Shown here: positions 27,751 to 36,141 of the stretch, piece by piece
Position numbering within the stretch: position 1 is the first letter of the stretch
Layout: each line of letters begins with the position of its first letter
Origin: CAYJAZ01 sp964368455
GTDB lineage: Bacteria > Desulfobacterota > Desulfovibrionia > Desulfovibrionales > Desulfovibrionaceae
Assembly: GCA_964368455.1 (NCBI GenBank)
Contig: CAYJAZ010000009.1
Span: 45,558 to 109,557, forward strand
Reading direction: 5' to 3'
DNA: 64,000 bases
Made by a program: the position numbers and the translations under genes
Notes under the pieces: generated by a model
What the model saw: only the letters and a program-made list of their open reading frames with translations
Told to the model about the DNA's origin: nothing
Databases searched by the model: none

Positions 27751-27785
27751 TACTGCCATTCCATAAATCGAATAAAATGGCAGTA
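27751..27785 (-). terminator. Intra-operon terminator/attenuator between dctP and dctQM
   Basis: A perfect 10-bp stem TACTGCCATT/AATGGCAGTA (27751-27760 with 27776-27785), followed on the minus strand by ATTTTTT. It lies 16 nt after dctP and would let the binding protein be made in excess over the permease. Confidence 0.65.
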
Positions 27786-27800
27786 AAAAGTAAGAATAAA

Positions 27801-28817
27801 TTATTTTTGTGTATCTTGTAGAAGTTTTAAACCTTTTTGATCTAATTGATCTTTATATTCTTCCCAAACCACATTTGTTCTTTCGATAATTTCAGCACGT
27901 TGAGCTTCTGTTAAATCATGGAATTTAATGCCTGCATCAAGCATAGCTTTTTTAGCATCAGAATCTGATGTCACAGAAATTTCACGTTGCCATTTTAAAG
28001 CGTCTTTTGCAGCTTTTCTGATATCTTGTTTTGCAAGTTCTGGAAGTTTGTCGAAAAGATCTTTATTCATAAATAAGATATGCATGCTATAGTTATGTTC
28101 TGAATCTACAGCATATTTTAAAACTTCGATATGCTTTGCTGTTACTAAGTGTTCCCAGTTGTTACCTTCAGCATCAACTGTACCTTGTTGTAAAGCTGTA
28201 TACACTTCACCCCATGCAACTGGTGAAGGAATCATACCAAATGCACGTGCAACTGAAGCTTCAACAGGAGAATCTGTTGTACGAACTTTTAAATTTCTAA
28301 AAGCGCCGAGGCTTGTTAAAGGCTGATCAGCAGAAACGAAGTTACGGTAGCCATATTCTGACCACATAATTGTTGTTAAACCGATTTTATTAGCAACTGC
28401 TTCATAATATTTGCCTAATTCGCCTTCATCTAAAGCTTTATATAGGTTTTGTTGGAATTCAGGTGATGTTACATAAGGCAAATCGAAAACCATATATTCA
28501 CGCGCAAAAGCAGCCATATTAGGAGAAGAACAAGAAGCCATATCAAGCGAACCAAGTTGTACACTTTCTAAAGTAGCTCTATCACTACCTAAAACAGCGT
28601 TTGAATACAATCTAACTTCAATATTTCCGTCAGAATATTCGTCAACTAATTCTACAAATTTTTCATAACCACGAACCATGTTTGAACCATTTGGACTCGG
28701 GCTAGCAAGTTTTAATCTGATTTTTTTCCCTTCGTAAGCAGCATCTGCTTGGCAAGGTAGTAAAGCAAAAGTTGCTAAAAATGCCATACTTAATGAAACG
28801 ATTGACTTAATGCGCAT
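27801..28817 (-). CDS. dctP: TRAP transporter substrate-binding protein DctP
   Basis: 338 residues. A Sec signal peptide (MRIKSIVSLSMAFLATFALL, cleavage near QADA-AY) directs it to the periplasm. The body is DctP-like: KLASPSPNGSNMVRGYEKF, VRLYSNAVLGSDRATLE, LGSLDMA, and the central carboxylate-binding region with RNLKVRTTDSPV, where arginine contacts the ligand carboxylate. The ribosome site is TAGGAG. Its partner permease lies downstream and an HpsN-like dehydrogenase upstream. A C3 sulfonate such as DHPS or sulfolactate is the inferred ligand. Confidence 0.9.
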   Translation of the reverse strand: MRIKSIVSLSMAFLATFALLPCQADAAYEGKKIRLKLASPSPNGSNMVRGYEKFVELVDEYSDGNIEVRLYSNAVLGSDRATLESVQLGSLDMASCSSPNMAAFAREYMVFDLPYVTSPEFQQNLYKALDEGELGKYYEAVANKIGLTTIMWSEYGYRNFVSADQPLTSLGAFRNLKVRTTDSPVEASVARAFGMIPSPVAWGEVYTALQQGTVDAEGNNWEHLVTAKHIEVLKYAVDSEHNYSMHILFMNKDLFDKLPELAKQDIRKAAKDALKWQREISVTSDSDAKKAMLDAGIKFHDLTEAQRAEIIERTNVVWEEYKDQLDQKGLKLLQDTQK

Positions 28818-28846
28818 AAAACATCTCCTAAAATAATATAAAATAA

Positions 28847-28874
28847 GGTGGCTAGAAAAATTTTACTAGCCACC
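28847..28874 (-). promoter_or_regulatory. Hairpin between the dehydrogenase gene and dctP
   Basis: A perfect 9-bp stem GGTGGCTAG/CTAGCCACC (28847-28855 with 28866-28874), then a T-rich stretch on the minus strand, in the 88-bp gap between the two genes. It may be a weak terminator or an RNA-stabilising structure at a processing site. Confidence 0.5.
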
Positions 28875-28905
28875 ATTCATCTAAGTGTCTATTTACCAAT
28901 TAACC

Positions 28906-30222
28906 TTATTTATAGATAGGGTGTTGGTAAACATTGAAATCGAACTTCTTGCCTGGGTTGTATTTTGTCAATCTCCAGTCACAAGCACGAGCATGTCCTT
29001 CCATACCTTCAACACGTGATAAACGTGAAGCGTATTCAGAAACCTTACATGAAGCAGCTTCATCTAATGGATCTTGGTATGTTAAGATTTTTAAGTATTT
29101 ATGAACGTTCAAGCCGCCTGTAAAGTGACCAGCTTTCTTTGTTGGAAGAATGTGGTTAGGACCAGAACATTTGTCACCATGTGTTACAGTTGAGAATTCG
29201 CCCATAAAGAGTGAACCGTATGATTTTAAGTTGTCTAACCACCAGTCTGGGTTATCACAAAGAACTTCTAAGTGTTCTGGTGCGTATGAGTCAGAAACTT
29301 CAACCATTTCTTCACGGCTATCACAAAGGATAACTTCGCCATAAAGATCCCAAGAAGCAATTGGAGTTGCTGGATCTGGCATATCGTTCATGAGTTTAGG
29401 CATAATTTCTAAAACTTTTTCACCTAATTCACGTGAATCTGTGAAGAGCCATGCAGGAGAGTTTGTTCCGTGTTCAGCTTGTGAGATTAAGTCGATAGCA
29501 ACTGTCATTGGATCAGCATTTTTATCAGCTAAGATAGCAATTTCAGATGGGCCAGCAAATAAGTCAATACCACAAACGCCTTCACCAGCTAAAATAGCTT
29601 TAGCTTCAGCAACATATGCGTTACCAGGACCAGTGATGATATTAGCTTTTTTACCTGTGAATAAACCATAAGCCATAGTAGCAACAGCTTGTACGCCACC
29701 CATTTCTAAAATAACATCAGCACCAGCTAAATCCATAGCATAAGCAACAGATGCGTCGATGCTATCGCCACGAGGAGGAGTAGCAGCAACAACAAATGGA
29801 ACGCCAGCAACTTTAGCAGTTGCAATACTCATCAAAGCAGAACAAGTATGAGCAAAACGACCACCAGGAATGTAGCAACCAGCAACGTCCATAGGAATAA
29901 CTCTTTGGCCAGCACGTGTACCAGCAGGTGTTACGATTTCGAAATCTGTGATACTGTTACGTTGAGCTTTTGCAAAAGCAACGATTTGTTTATGAGCAAA
30001 ACGAATATCAGCTTTAACACTTTCAGGAACGCTATCGATTAATTTTTTCTTCTTTTCAGGAGAAAGAATAAATTCGCCTTCCCATTTATCAAAGTTTCTT
30101 GCGATTTCGTAAACTGCAGTTTCACCGCGTTCTTTAATGTCTTTAAGAATGCTTTCCGCTGCTTCACGAGCTTTGGTGCTAAATTCTTCTGCTGAACTAT
30201 TAGCTCTTTTCAAAAATTCCAT
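28906..30222 (-). CDS. hpsN: Histidinol dehydrogenase-family enzyme, probable sulfopropanediol 3-dehydrogenase (HpsN-like)
   Basis: 438 residues of the zinc-dependent HisD family, which oxidises a primary alcohol to a carboxylate in two NAD steps. Zinc and catalytic residues are all present: SQAEHG (Gln, His), YAPEHLEV (Glu, His), HGDKCSGPNHILPT (Asp) and MEGHARA (His). The substrate-pocket region AGCYIPGGRFAHTCSALM differs from the VGLYVPGG-type text expected of biosynthetic HisD. No other his genes are present. A TRAP transporter follows in the same operon, as in HpsN/HpsKLM loci for 2,3-dihydroxypropane-1-sulfonate. The exact substrate is inferred. The ribosome site is GGAGG. Confidence 0.7.
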   Translation of the reverse strand: MEFLKRANSSAEEFSTKAREAAESILKDIKERGETAVYEIARNFDKWEGEFILSPEKKKKLIDSVPESVKADIRFAHKQIVAFAKAQRNSITDFEIVTPAGTRAGQRVIPMDVAGCYIPGGRFAHTCSALMSIATAKVAGVPFVVAATPPRGDSIDASVAYAMDLAGADVILEMGGVQAVATMAYGLFTGKKANIITGPGNAYVAEAKAILAGEGVCGIDLFAGPSEIAILADKNADPMTVAIDLISQAEHGTNSPAWLFTDSRELGEKVLEIMPKLMNDMPDPATPIASWDLYGEVILCDSREEMVEVSDSYAPEHLEVLCDNPDWWLDNLKSYGSLFMGEFSTVTHGDKCSGPNHILPTKKAGHFTGGLNVHKYLKILTYQDPLDEAASCKVSEYASRLSRVEGMEGHARACDWRLTKYNPGKKFDFNVYQHPIYK

Positions 30223-30344
30223 TATCTAATCCTCCAAGATTATTTATATTCTCGCCTCTATAATTTATAAGCAAGAAAATGAGCAAAAATAAAATCTTCT
30301 AAACCCCTCAGTAAAAAAAATTTTTTTTCACATCCACTCAACAA

Positions 30345-30375
30345 CAATACTTTTGTATTACTATTGGTATTATTG
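30345..30375. promoter_or_regulatory. Dyad-symmetric AT-rich site upstream of the HpsN-like operon
   Basis: About 120 bp upstream of the dehydrogenase start, CAATACTTTTGTATT is followed by a second GGTATTATTG. The AATAC/GTATT arms form overlapping dyads, which could be a regulator site. No regulator gene is adjacent, and AT-rich DNA gives such dyads by chance, so this is weak. The surrounding 30223-30735 stretch contains no credible gene. Confidence 0.25.
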
Positions 30376-30738
30376 ATTATGCAAAATAGAAGCCAAAAAA
30401 TAAAAATATAATAATTTCAATCAAATAACTTAAATTTCTAAGAAATAAAGAAAAATAGATTGAACAGACAAACAACTAAATAAGAAACAAAAAATGCCTA
30501 ATTTTCGGCAAAAATCAGCACTTGCATTTTTTCACTTTTTTTAGAGTTTAAAATAGAGACTTTTTCATATAAATATAAATAAAATCAAGACATAGAAGAG
30601 CTTGTGATATTTTTAACTTTTTTACAAAAACTTTATTTTTTCTTTACAAACAGAGACTGTTTTCGCAAAATAGTTGAATATTCGGTAAGTATTTTTTCAA
30701 AAACACCTTTTTAGGCATTTTTTTATACGCCATAAATA

Positions 30739-30775
30739 CTAAAAGCCTTTTTTGAATTTCAAAAAAGGCTTTTAG
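30739..30775. terminator. Perfect bidirectional terminator-like hairpin
   Basis: An 18-bp perfect stem CTAAAAGCCTTTTTTGAA (30739-30756) pairs with 30758-30775; the real loop is about 7 nt. It has the AAAAGCC/GGCTTTT form used by other terminators here. It lies 217 nt beyond the RNB gene stop and is far from any plus-strand gene, so its transcript is unclear. Confidence 0.6.
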
Positions 30776-30835
30776 TGTTAACTTTTCTTTAATAAATAAA
30801 AGAAGATGATATTTTCAGCATTTATAGCATTTTAC

Positions 30836-30988
30836 TAGATAGTGCCGTCAAATTCAGAGATTTTGTAGAATTTTCAACTAAAATGGATTTTCTGCGGAAT
30901 GGAGTGTATAAAATAATACATGATTGGAGCAAAAAATTCACTTTTAGGAAGAAAAAATACAAAAGAATGAATTTGACTACACTATCTA
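30836..30988. repeat. 153-bp imperfect palindrome (MITE-like or 3' structure)
   Basis: Terminal arms 30836-30856 and 30968-30988 are inverted repeats matching at 19 of 21 positions (AGATAGTG...GTCAAATTCA). Inner segments also pair, for example CTAAAATGG near 30880 with CACTTTTAG near 30950. The whole could fold into one long hairpin. It begins 4 nt beyond the RNB gene stop codon. No transposase is present. Confidence 0.65.
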
Positions 30989-30991
30989 TAA

Positions 30992-33076
30992 CTATTCTTC
31001 AACACCTATCACTTGAATTTCGTTTTTCAAAGGATTGATTTTGCCTAAACGCACTCTGATTTCTTGCCCTATAAAGGTATCGCCAGAAAAGAAAGAACTT
31101 TTCGCACGCATAAAGAGTTGTTCATTTGGTAAAGCAAGCGAAATAAAATGATCGTTTTCTTCTGTAATAATTGCCTTCCAAATATAGTCATTGCCTTCAT
31201 CAAGGGCTTTTTTGCTTTGTTGTTTACAATACAAAAGCTTCCAATAGCGTGGTCGCATTCTTTGCACTTGGCCAACGCTATCAAGGCTAATATTTAAATG
31301 CAATAAAACTTGAGCCAATTCTTCGCTAGTAAAATGCGGCTCATTTTTTTCAAGATAGGAAAGAATTTGTGCTTCGTTTATCAAGTCAGAATAGCGGCGT
31401 AATGGCGATGTTATGGGTGCATAGATATGCAAACCCATGCCCGCATGCGGCCTTGCTTGCAATTCGAGCGTGGCTGCCGAAAGCGAACGGGCAATTCTTG
31501 CTATATCTTCAGGCCTTGTCCAAATTCCGGCATGTTCTGGCGGAATAGCAATATCTTGAGTCCTGTAAAGAAGCGGAATTTCTTTGTCATTTGCCCATTG
31601 TGCCATAGAAGAGTTGGCAAGTACCATATATTCAGCAATAAGCAATTGTGCCTTTGGTGTTTTTTCTGGTAGATCAAGAAAAACTTCAACATTTTCATAA
31701 TAAGCAGGCAAAGTGTCGTCAAATTTTAGAGAAAATTGTGGTTCTACTTTATCAAAGATAACAGCATTATTTTCTATTCTTTTCTTCAATAAAAGTTGAC
31801 TCAACTCTTGGCTATCGTGCAACATTTGTGTGTATTTGTCTAAAGAAGTGTCGGTATTTCTTTTTTCAAGTATGTCTTCAACCTGATTGTAGGTAAGGTT
31901 TTTTTCAACCTCTACTCTTGCCCTTATAGGCTTTGTTGAAAGAATATTTGCTTCTTTATCTAGTTCACATTCAACAACTAAAGCAGGGCAAACAACCTGT
32001 TCAAACAATGAATACACGCCTGTACCTAGAACTTCTGGCAACATATGATACGTTTTTTCAGGCAAATAAAGAGAAGTTCCTCTTTGACTAATAATTTTAT
32101 TAAAGGAAGAAGAAAAATCCCAATAAGCAGCAGGACAAGCAAAAGCAAGAAGAATTTTCCAGCCATTTTCATTTTTTTCTAAATAAAAAGCGTCGTCAAT
32201 ATCTCTTGTTGTCTCGCCATCAATGCTTACAAATTTTTTTTCGATAAGTGGTGAATTATCATTTTTTGCTTGTGTTATCAAGCTTTGCACTTGATCTTCG
32301 TATTCTTTATACCAATGCTCTTCTACATTATATTGAGCTCTATCAAGCCAATAATTATAATGTTCTGGTATTATTTTCCAAGTTGTAGCAAGTAAGAGAG
32401 GTGCAAAGGCATCTTCTGGAATAGCTTTTATGATATTTCGCCATAAAAGTTCGTCGTCTTTATTTTCAAAATCAAGATCTGCAATACGTTGCAAAAGTAA
32501 TTTTTTGATTCTTTCTTGCACTTCTTCGTCTAAAGGGCAAAGAGGAAGATCTTTTTTATTGATTCGGCAATCGTGCAAGATTTTAAACCAAGCCATACCG
32601 CCTTCAACAAATCTTTCTCTATTTTTTTGCATTTTTTCCGCTTCAATTCTTGCATCTACAACATTTTGCGGAAATATTTCAAATTCTGGAACAGCTAAAC
32701 GAAAATGAGCTTTATCATTAAATAAGGCTCTTGCAACAGCAGAAAGCGTGTCTTGATCGGGATCTGAATACACAAGTTCTGTGAGCCAATGTATATCAGC
32801 TTTTTCCACTTCTGATTGCGTCATATCCCAAATATCTTTTGTATTTACTTCTAAAGCTAATGAATTTCTTTTTTCAAGATGTGCGTTTAAAATTTTGAGC
32901 ATTTCCTCTTTGGAGTCCACATCTTTTATATGTGGCCCCTGCCAAGGCAAAGCTCTATTTATTTGCAAAGTTGTTTCTCGTCTATTTGGCATTAAAAGAC
33001 GAAGTTTTGTCCCTTGTTCTTCAATAACAAGAGCAGTTTGAATTGCACTATCTTGTAAAAAATCAATTACATACAT
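30992..33076 (-). CDS. RNB-domain 3'-5' exoribonuclease (RNase II/R family)
   Basis: 694 residues. The RNB catalytic domain is visible from about residue 280: FVSIDGETTRDIDDAFYLE carries the metal-binding aspartates in the family signature. RPHAGMGLHIYAPITSPLRRYSDL is the conserved C-terminal catalytic motif. The N-terminal 270 residues lack obvious cold-shock domains. The C-terminal S1-like part is short. RNB enzymes degrade single-stranded RNA processively. The gene starts 3 nt after an unknown gene, so they are co-transcribed. Confidence 0.85.
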   Translation of the reverse strand: MYVIDFLQDSAIQTALVIEEQGTKLRLLMPNRRETTLQINRALPWQGPHIKDVDSKEEMLKILNAHLEKRNSLALEVNTKDIWDMTQSEVEKADIHWLTELVYSDPDQDTLSAVARALFNDKAHFRLAVPEFEIFPQNVVDARIEAEKMQKNRERFVEGGMAWFKILHDCRINKKDLPLCPLDEEVQERIKKLLLQRIADLDFENKDDELLWRNIIKAIPEDAFAPLLLATTWKIIPEHYNYWLDRAQYNVEEHWYKEYEDQVQSLITQAKNDNSPLIEKKFVSIDGETTRDIDDAFYLEKNENGWKILLAFACPAAYWDFSSSFNKIISQRGTSLYLPEKTYHMLPEVLGTGVYSLFEQVVCPALVVECELDKEANILSTKPIRARVEVEKNLTYNQVEDILEKRNTDTSLDKYTQMLHDSQELSQLLLKKRIENNAVIFDKVEPQFSLKFDDTLPAYYENVEVFLDLPEKTPKAQLLIAEYMVLANSSMAQWANDKEIPLLYRTQDIAIPPEHAGIWTRPEDIARIARSLSAATLELQARPHAGMGLHIYAPITSPLRRYSDLINEAQILSYLEKNEPHFTSEELAQVLLHLNISLDSVGQVQRMRPRYWKLLYCKQQSKKALDEGNDYIWKAIITEENDHFISLALPNEQLFMRAKSSFFSGDTFIGQEIRVRLGKINPLKNEIQVIGVEE

Positions 33077-33079
33077 CTA

Positions 33080-33631
33080 TTATTGGCTCCCAAGCTCTAC
33101 AGAATAGAAAGAATCAGCCTTTCCTTTTGCCTTAGGGCAATCGTCTTGAAGATAGCAAATTTCACAAGCCCCACGAAAAGGATTATGTGTAATTGTTGCA
33201 AAAATTCTTGAAAGTCCGCTTGCATTTTGATTGTATGGAATTCCAATTTCTTCAAGCACTTCTATTAAACTGTCAGTAGGTTTTGGAGCTGGAGCACAAC
33301 CTGCATCTTCTACTTCAGGCAAAACATATTGCACTGTAGACATGATAAGATTTTGTGCTAAACAATTAAAACGAAAAGAATCTGATGGACTATCGCCCCA
33401 TTTATCGTCAATTTCTTTTTCAACTTCTTCATCAAGCCAAGTCACAAGATAGCCAATTTTACCAACTTTTAATGCATATACATTTAAATGCTTAAGCCAT
33501 CTATCCCATGTTTCGCCCAATTCATCAATAATTTCACCACCTAATCTTTTTTCGTCCAACAAGGCTAAAAGTGAAAAAAAGTCAAAATATGGTTCTATAT
33601 CTAATTTTTCTTTTGTGTATTCAACGCTCAT
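33080..33631 (-). CDS. Conserved hypothetical protein with C-terminal cysteine cluster
   Basis: 183 residues; the family is not recognised. The start is ATG 33631 because AAAGGAAG lies directly upstream; an upstream frame extension to 33658 lacks such a site. The protein is acidic and largely helical, with no signal peptide or membrane segment. Near the C-terminus, CEICYLQDDCPK (with an earlier cysteine at DAGCAP) could bind a metal or iron-sulfur cluster. It is joined to the RNB ribonuclease gene by a 3-nt gap, suggesting a linked role in RNA metabolism; that is inference only. Confidence 0.6.
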   Translation of the reverse strand: MSVEYTKEKLDIEPYFDFFSLLALLDEKRLGGEIIDELGETWDRWLKHLNVYALKVGKIGYLVTWLDEEVEKEIDDKWGDSPSDSFRFNCLAQNLIMSTVQYVLPEVEDAGCAPAPKPTDSLIEVLEEIGIPYNQNASGLSRIFATITHNPFRGACEICYLQDDCPKAKGKADSFYSVELGSQ

Positions 33632-33767
33632 ATATACTTCCTTTATAAAATCTTCCAAAATAGTTTATAATTGTGTCAAAGAATAAGAGCCAATATAGAA
33701 ATCTTTTGCTTTAAAGTAAAGAAAAAAGAAAAGCATTTCTTCGCTATTTTCACTGTAAACTAAAGAA

Positions 33768-33792
33768 CCTGATAGCAAAAATGCTATACAGG
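33768..33792 (-). terminator. Terminator of acs
   Basis: The minus strand reads CCTGTATAGCA, TTTT, TGCTATCAGG: a stem of about 10 bp with one bulge, followed by TTCTTTAGTTT. It lies 32 nt after the acs stop codon. Confidence 0.6.
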
Positions 33793-33823
33793 CTCAATAT
33801 TATTAGAATTATAAGCTAAGAAG

Positions 33824-35917
33824 TCAACTTTTTTTCTTCTTTTCTTTCTTTGAATTATTCTTATTTTCTTTTGAATTTTCAGCTTTTTTATCGCTTTTTT
33901 CATTTTTTTCAGAAGTTTCAGAATTTTCTGCTAGACCTTGCATGAGATTTTTATGTCCTGCAATAATTTGTTCTACACTTTCTGGACGTGCGAGCGAAGT
34001 TGTATCGCCAATAGCCTCGTATTCACAGGAAGCAATTTTTCTTAAAATACGTCTAAGTATTTTTCCTGAAAGGGTTTTTGGCAATTCGTTCACAAATTGA
34101 ACTCTATCTGGACTAGCTAAAGCACCGATTTTCTTACGCACATGTTGACGTAATTCTTCTCTTAGAGTCTCTGTCCACTCCACATCTTTAACAAGTGCAA
34201 CATAGGCATAAATAGCTTCGCCCTTAATTTCATGTGGCATAGGCACTACGCCAGCTTCGCCAACAGCTTCGTGAGCAACAAGCACTGATTCAATTTCAGC
34301 CGTACTTAATCTATGCCCAGAAACATTGATAGAATCGTCCATTCTGCCAAGAATAAAATAATAGCCATCCTCATCTATTCTTACACCATCGCCAGACCAA
34401 TAATAACCTGGAAATTGAGTGAAATAAGATTTGAATTTCTCAGGATTTTTATACACTCCTGTCATAAGACCAGGCCAAGCTTTTTTAATGCAAAGATGCC
34501 CACCGTCTCCTGTTCCAAAATAATCTTCCTTACCGTCTAAAGTCATTACCCTTGCTTCGATTCCAGGCAATGGCTTAAAGACTGAACCAGGTTTGAGCGT
34601 TGCCGCGTATGGCAAAGGAGAAAGTAAGACTCCGCCAGATTCTGTTTGCCACCATGTATCTACTATAGGTAATTCTTCCTTACCAATTTGTGTATGGTAC
34701 CACATCCAAGCTTCTGGATTCATTGGTTCGCCAACAGATCCAAGTATGCGAAGAGATGAAAGATCATGTATTTCAGTCCATTCATTCCCAAGTCGCATGA
34801 GAGAACGAAGAACTGTTGGAGCTGTATAGAAGATATTTACCCTAAATTTTTCAATAATTTTCCAGAATCTGTCTGCTTTTGGCCAAGTCGGCGTGCCTTC
34901 AAACATAATTGTTGTTGCACCAAGGGCAAGAGGGCCGTAAACAAGATAAGTATGTCCAGTTATCCATCCACAATCCGCCGTACACCAATAAACATCGCAA
35001 TCTTTCATATCAAAAACCCATTGCGTTGTATGAGCTGCATATGTGAGATAGCCGCCTGTAGAATGCACTACCCCAGTTGGTTTACCTGTGCTGCCAGAAG
35101 TGTGAAGAATGAAAAGTGGATCCATTGCGTCCATAGATTCACATGGATAGTCTGGATCAAGATTATAATCATTCATCAAGTCGTCCCACCACATGTCTCT
35201 GCCTTCAAGCATGTTTATTTTTTGATTTCCACGATTGACAACTATTACTTTTTCAACACTTGGACAGCTATTGAGAATCTTATCTAAATTTTCTTTAAGT
35301 GGCTTTGGTTCGCCATTACGCATAAGGCAATCAGCTGTGATCACTATCTTTGCTTCACAATCTGCAATTCTTCCCTGTACGCCGCCTTCTGCATAGCCAG
35401 TAAATATCGCAGTATGCACAGCACCTATTCTTGCACAAGCAAGCATAGAAATCACAAGTTCAGGAATCATAGGTAGATAAAGGGCTACTCTATCGCCTTT
35501 TTTTACTCCTAATGTATTCAAAACACTAGCTAAATGACAAATTTCTGTATAGAGCATTTGATAGGTGTAGGCCTTGACTTCTGAATCTCTTTCGCCTTGC
35601 CAAATAAGAGCGGCCTTTGTCCTTTTTTCCGTCATATTATGCCTATCTACGCAATTGAAGGCAGCATTAAGCTTTCCGCCCTCAAACCAAGCAACCTTAG
35701 GAATTGAAAAATCCGTAGAGTTGACTGTGTCCCACTGCTTATACCAATGCAATAAAGATGCCGCTCTTTCACCCCAAAAAGTGTCCGCATCTTCTTGAGC
35801 ATATTGTCTTAAATGCTCAAGCTCTCTCTTGTTTCTGACACGTGCAATGTCTTTGCCATGTAGTGGAGGTGAAAAAATTCTTTGTTCTTTAAGCATATTG
35901 TGTATTTTCGCTGTCAT
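33824..35917 (-). CDS. acs: Acetyl-CoA synthetase (acetate-CoA ligase)
   Basis: 697 residues of the ANL adenylate-forming family. It activates acetate to acetyl-AMP and then acetyl-CoA. Motifs: LHTSGSTGKPTGVVHSTGGY (P-loop), VDTWWQTESGG, YYWSGDGVRIDEDGYYFILG, and PKTLSGKILRRILRK, whose lysine is the usual acetylation-controlled catalytic residue. The last 30 or so residues form an unusual lysine/glutamate/asparagine-rich tail beyond the normal Acs end. GGGGG precedes the ATG. It stands alone, with its own promoter and terminator. In a sulfonate or sulfate respirer it would support acetate use. Confidence 0.93.
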   Translation of the reverse strand: MTAKIHNMLKEQRIFSPPLHGKDIARVRNKRELEHLRQYAQEDADTFWGERAASLLHWYKQWDTVNSTDFSIPKVAWFEGGKLNAAFNCVDRHNMTEKRTKAALIWQGERDSEVKAYTYQMLYTEICHLASVLNTLGVKKGDRVALYLPMIPELVISMLACARIGAVHTAIFTGYAEGGVQGRIADCEAKIVITADCLMRNGEPKPLKENLDKILNSCPSVEKVIVVNRGNQKINMLEGRDMWWDDLMNDYNLDPDYPCESMDAMDPLFILHTSGSTGKPTGVVHSTGGYLTYAAHTTQWVFDMKDCDVYWCTADCGWITGHTYLVYGPLALGATTIMFEGTPTWPKADRFWKIIEKFRVNIFYTAPTVLRSLMRLGNEWTEIHDLSSLRILGSVGEPMNPEAWMWYHTQIGKEELPIVDTWWQTESGGVLLSPLPYAATLKPGSVFKPLPGIEARVMTLDGKEDYFGTGDGGHLCIKKAWPGLMTGVYKNPEKFKSYFTQFPGYYWSGDGVRIDEDGYYFILGRMDDSINVSGHRLSTAEIESVLVAHEAVGEAGVVPMPHEIKGEAIYAYVALVKDVEWTETLREELRQHVRKKIGALASPDRVQFVNELPKTLSGKILRRILRKIASCEYEAIGDTTSLARPESVEQIIAGHKNLMQGLAENSETSEKNEKSDKKAENSKENKNNSKKEKKKKS

Positions 35918-35947
35918 AAAACCCCCATAAAAAAAGTAATAAAGTTA

Positions 35948-35976
35948 TTTCTAACAAGAAAATATCGTTATGTCAA
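35948..35976 (-). promoter_or_regulatory. Predicted sigma-70 promoter of acs
   Basis: On the minus strand: TTGACA (35971-35976), a 17-nt spacer and TAGAAA (35948-35953). The predicted start is about 25-30 nt upstream of the acs ATG. Confidence 0.6.
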
Positions 35977-36042
35977 CACCTTAGCTTATTTTGTATTGAT
36001 TGAGGGTTCAAACAGTTTTTTAATAATTACTCTCTGCTTTTG

Positions 36043-36075
36043 AAGAGCTTTAAAATAAAAAAGATTAAAGCTCTT
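36043..36075 (-). terminator. Terminator-like hairpin after recJ
   Basis: A perfect 11-bp stem AAGAGCTTTAA/TTAAAGCTCTT (36043-36053 with 36065-36075) lies 66 nt beyond the recJ stop. The minus-strand 3' flank is not strongly T-rich, so efficiency is uncertain. Confidence 0.45.
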
Positions 36076-36141
36076 TTCATAAATTTTTGAATATTTTTAA
36101 AAATGCTTTAATCTTAATATATAAGCAACTAAAATATCAGA

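Noticed and set aside
28906..30222. Calling the gene hisD for histidine biosynthesis
   Set aside because: No other his genes are nearby, it is in an operon with a TRAP transporter, and the substrate-pocket segment departs from the biosynthetic form; an HpsN-like role fits better, though not proven.
34766..35287. Plus-strand frame of 173 codons inside acs
   Set aside because: Antisense shadow of a fully conserved acetyl-CoA synthetase; composition and content show no protein family features.
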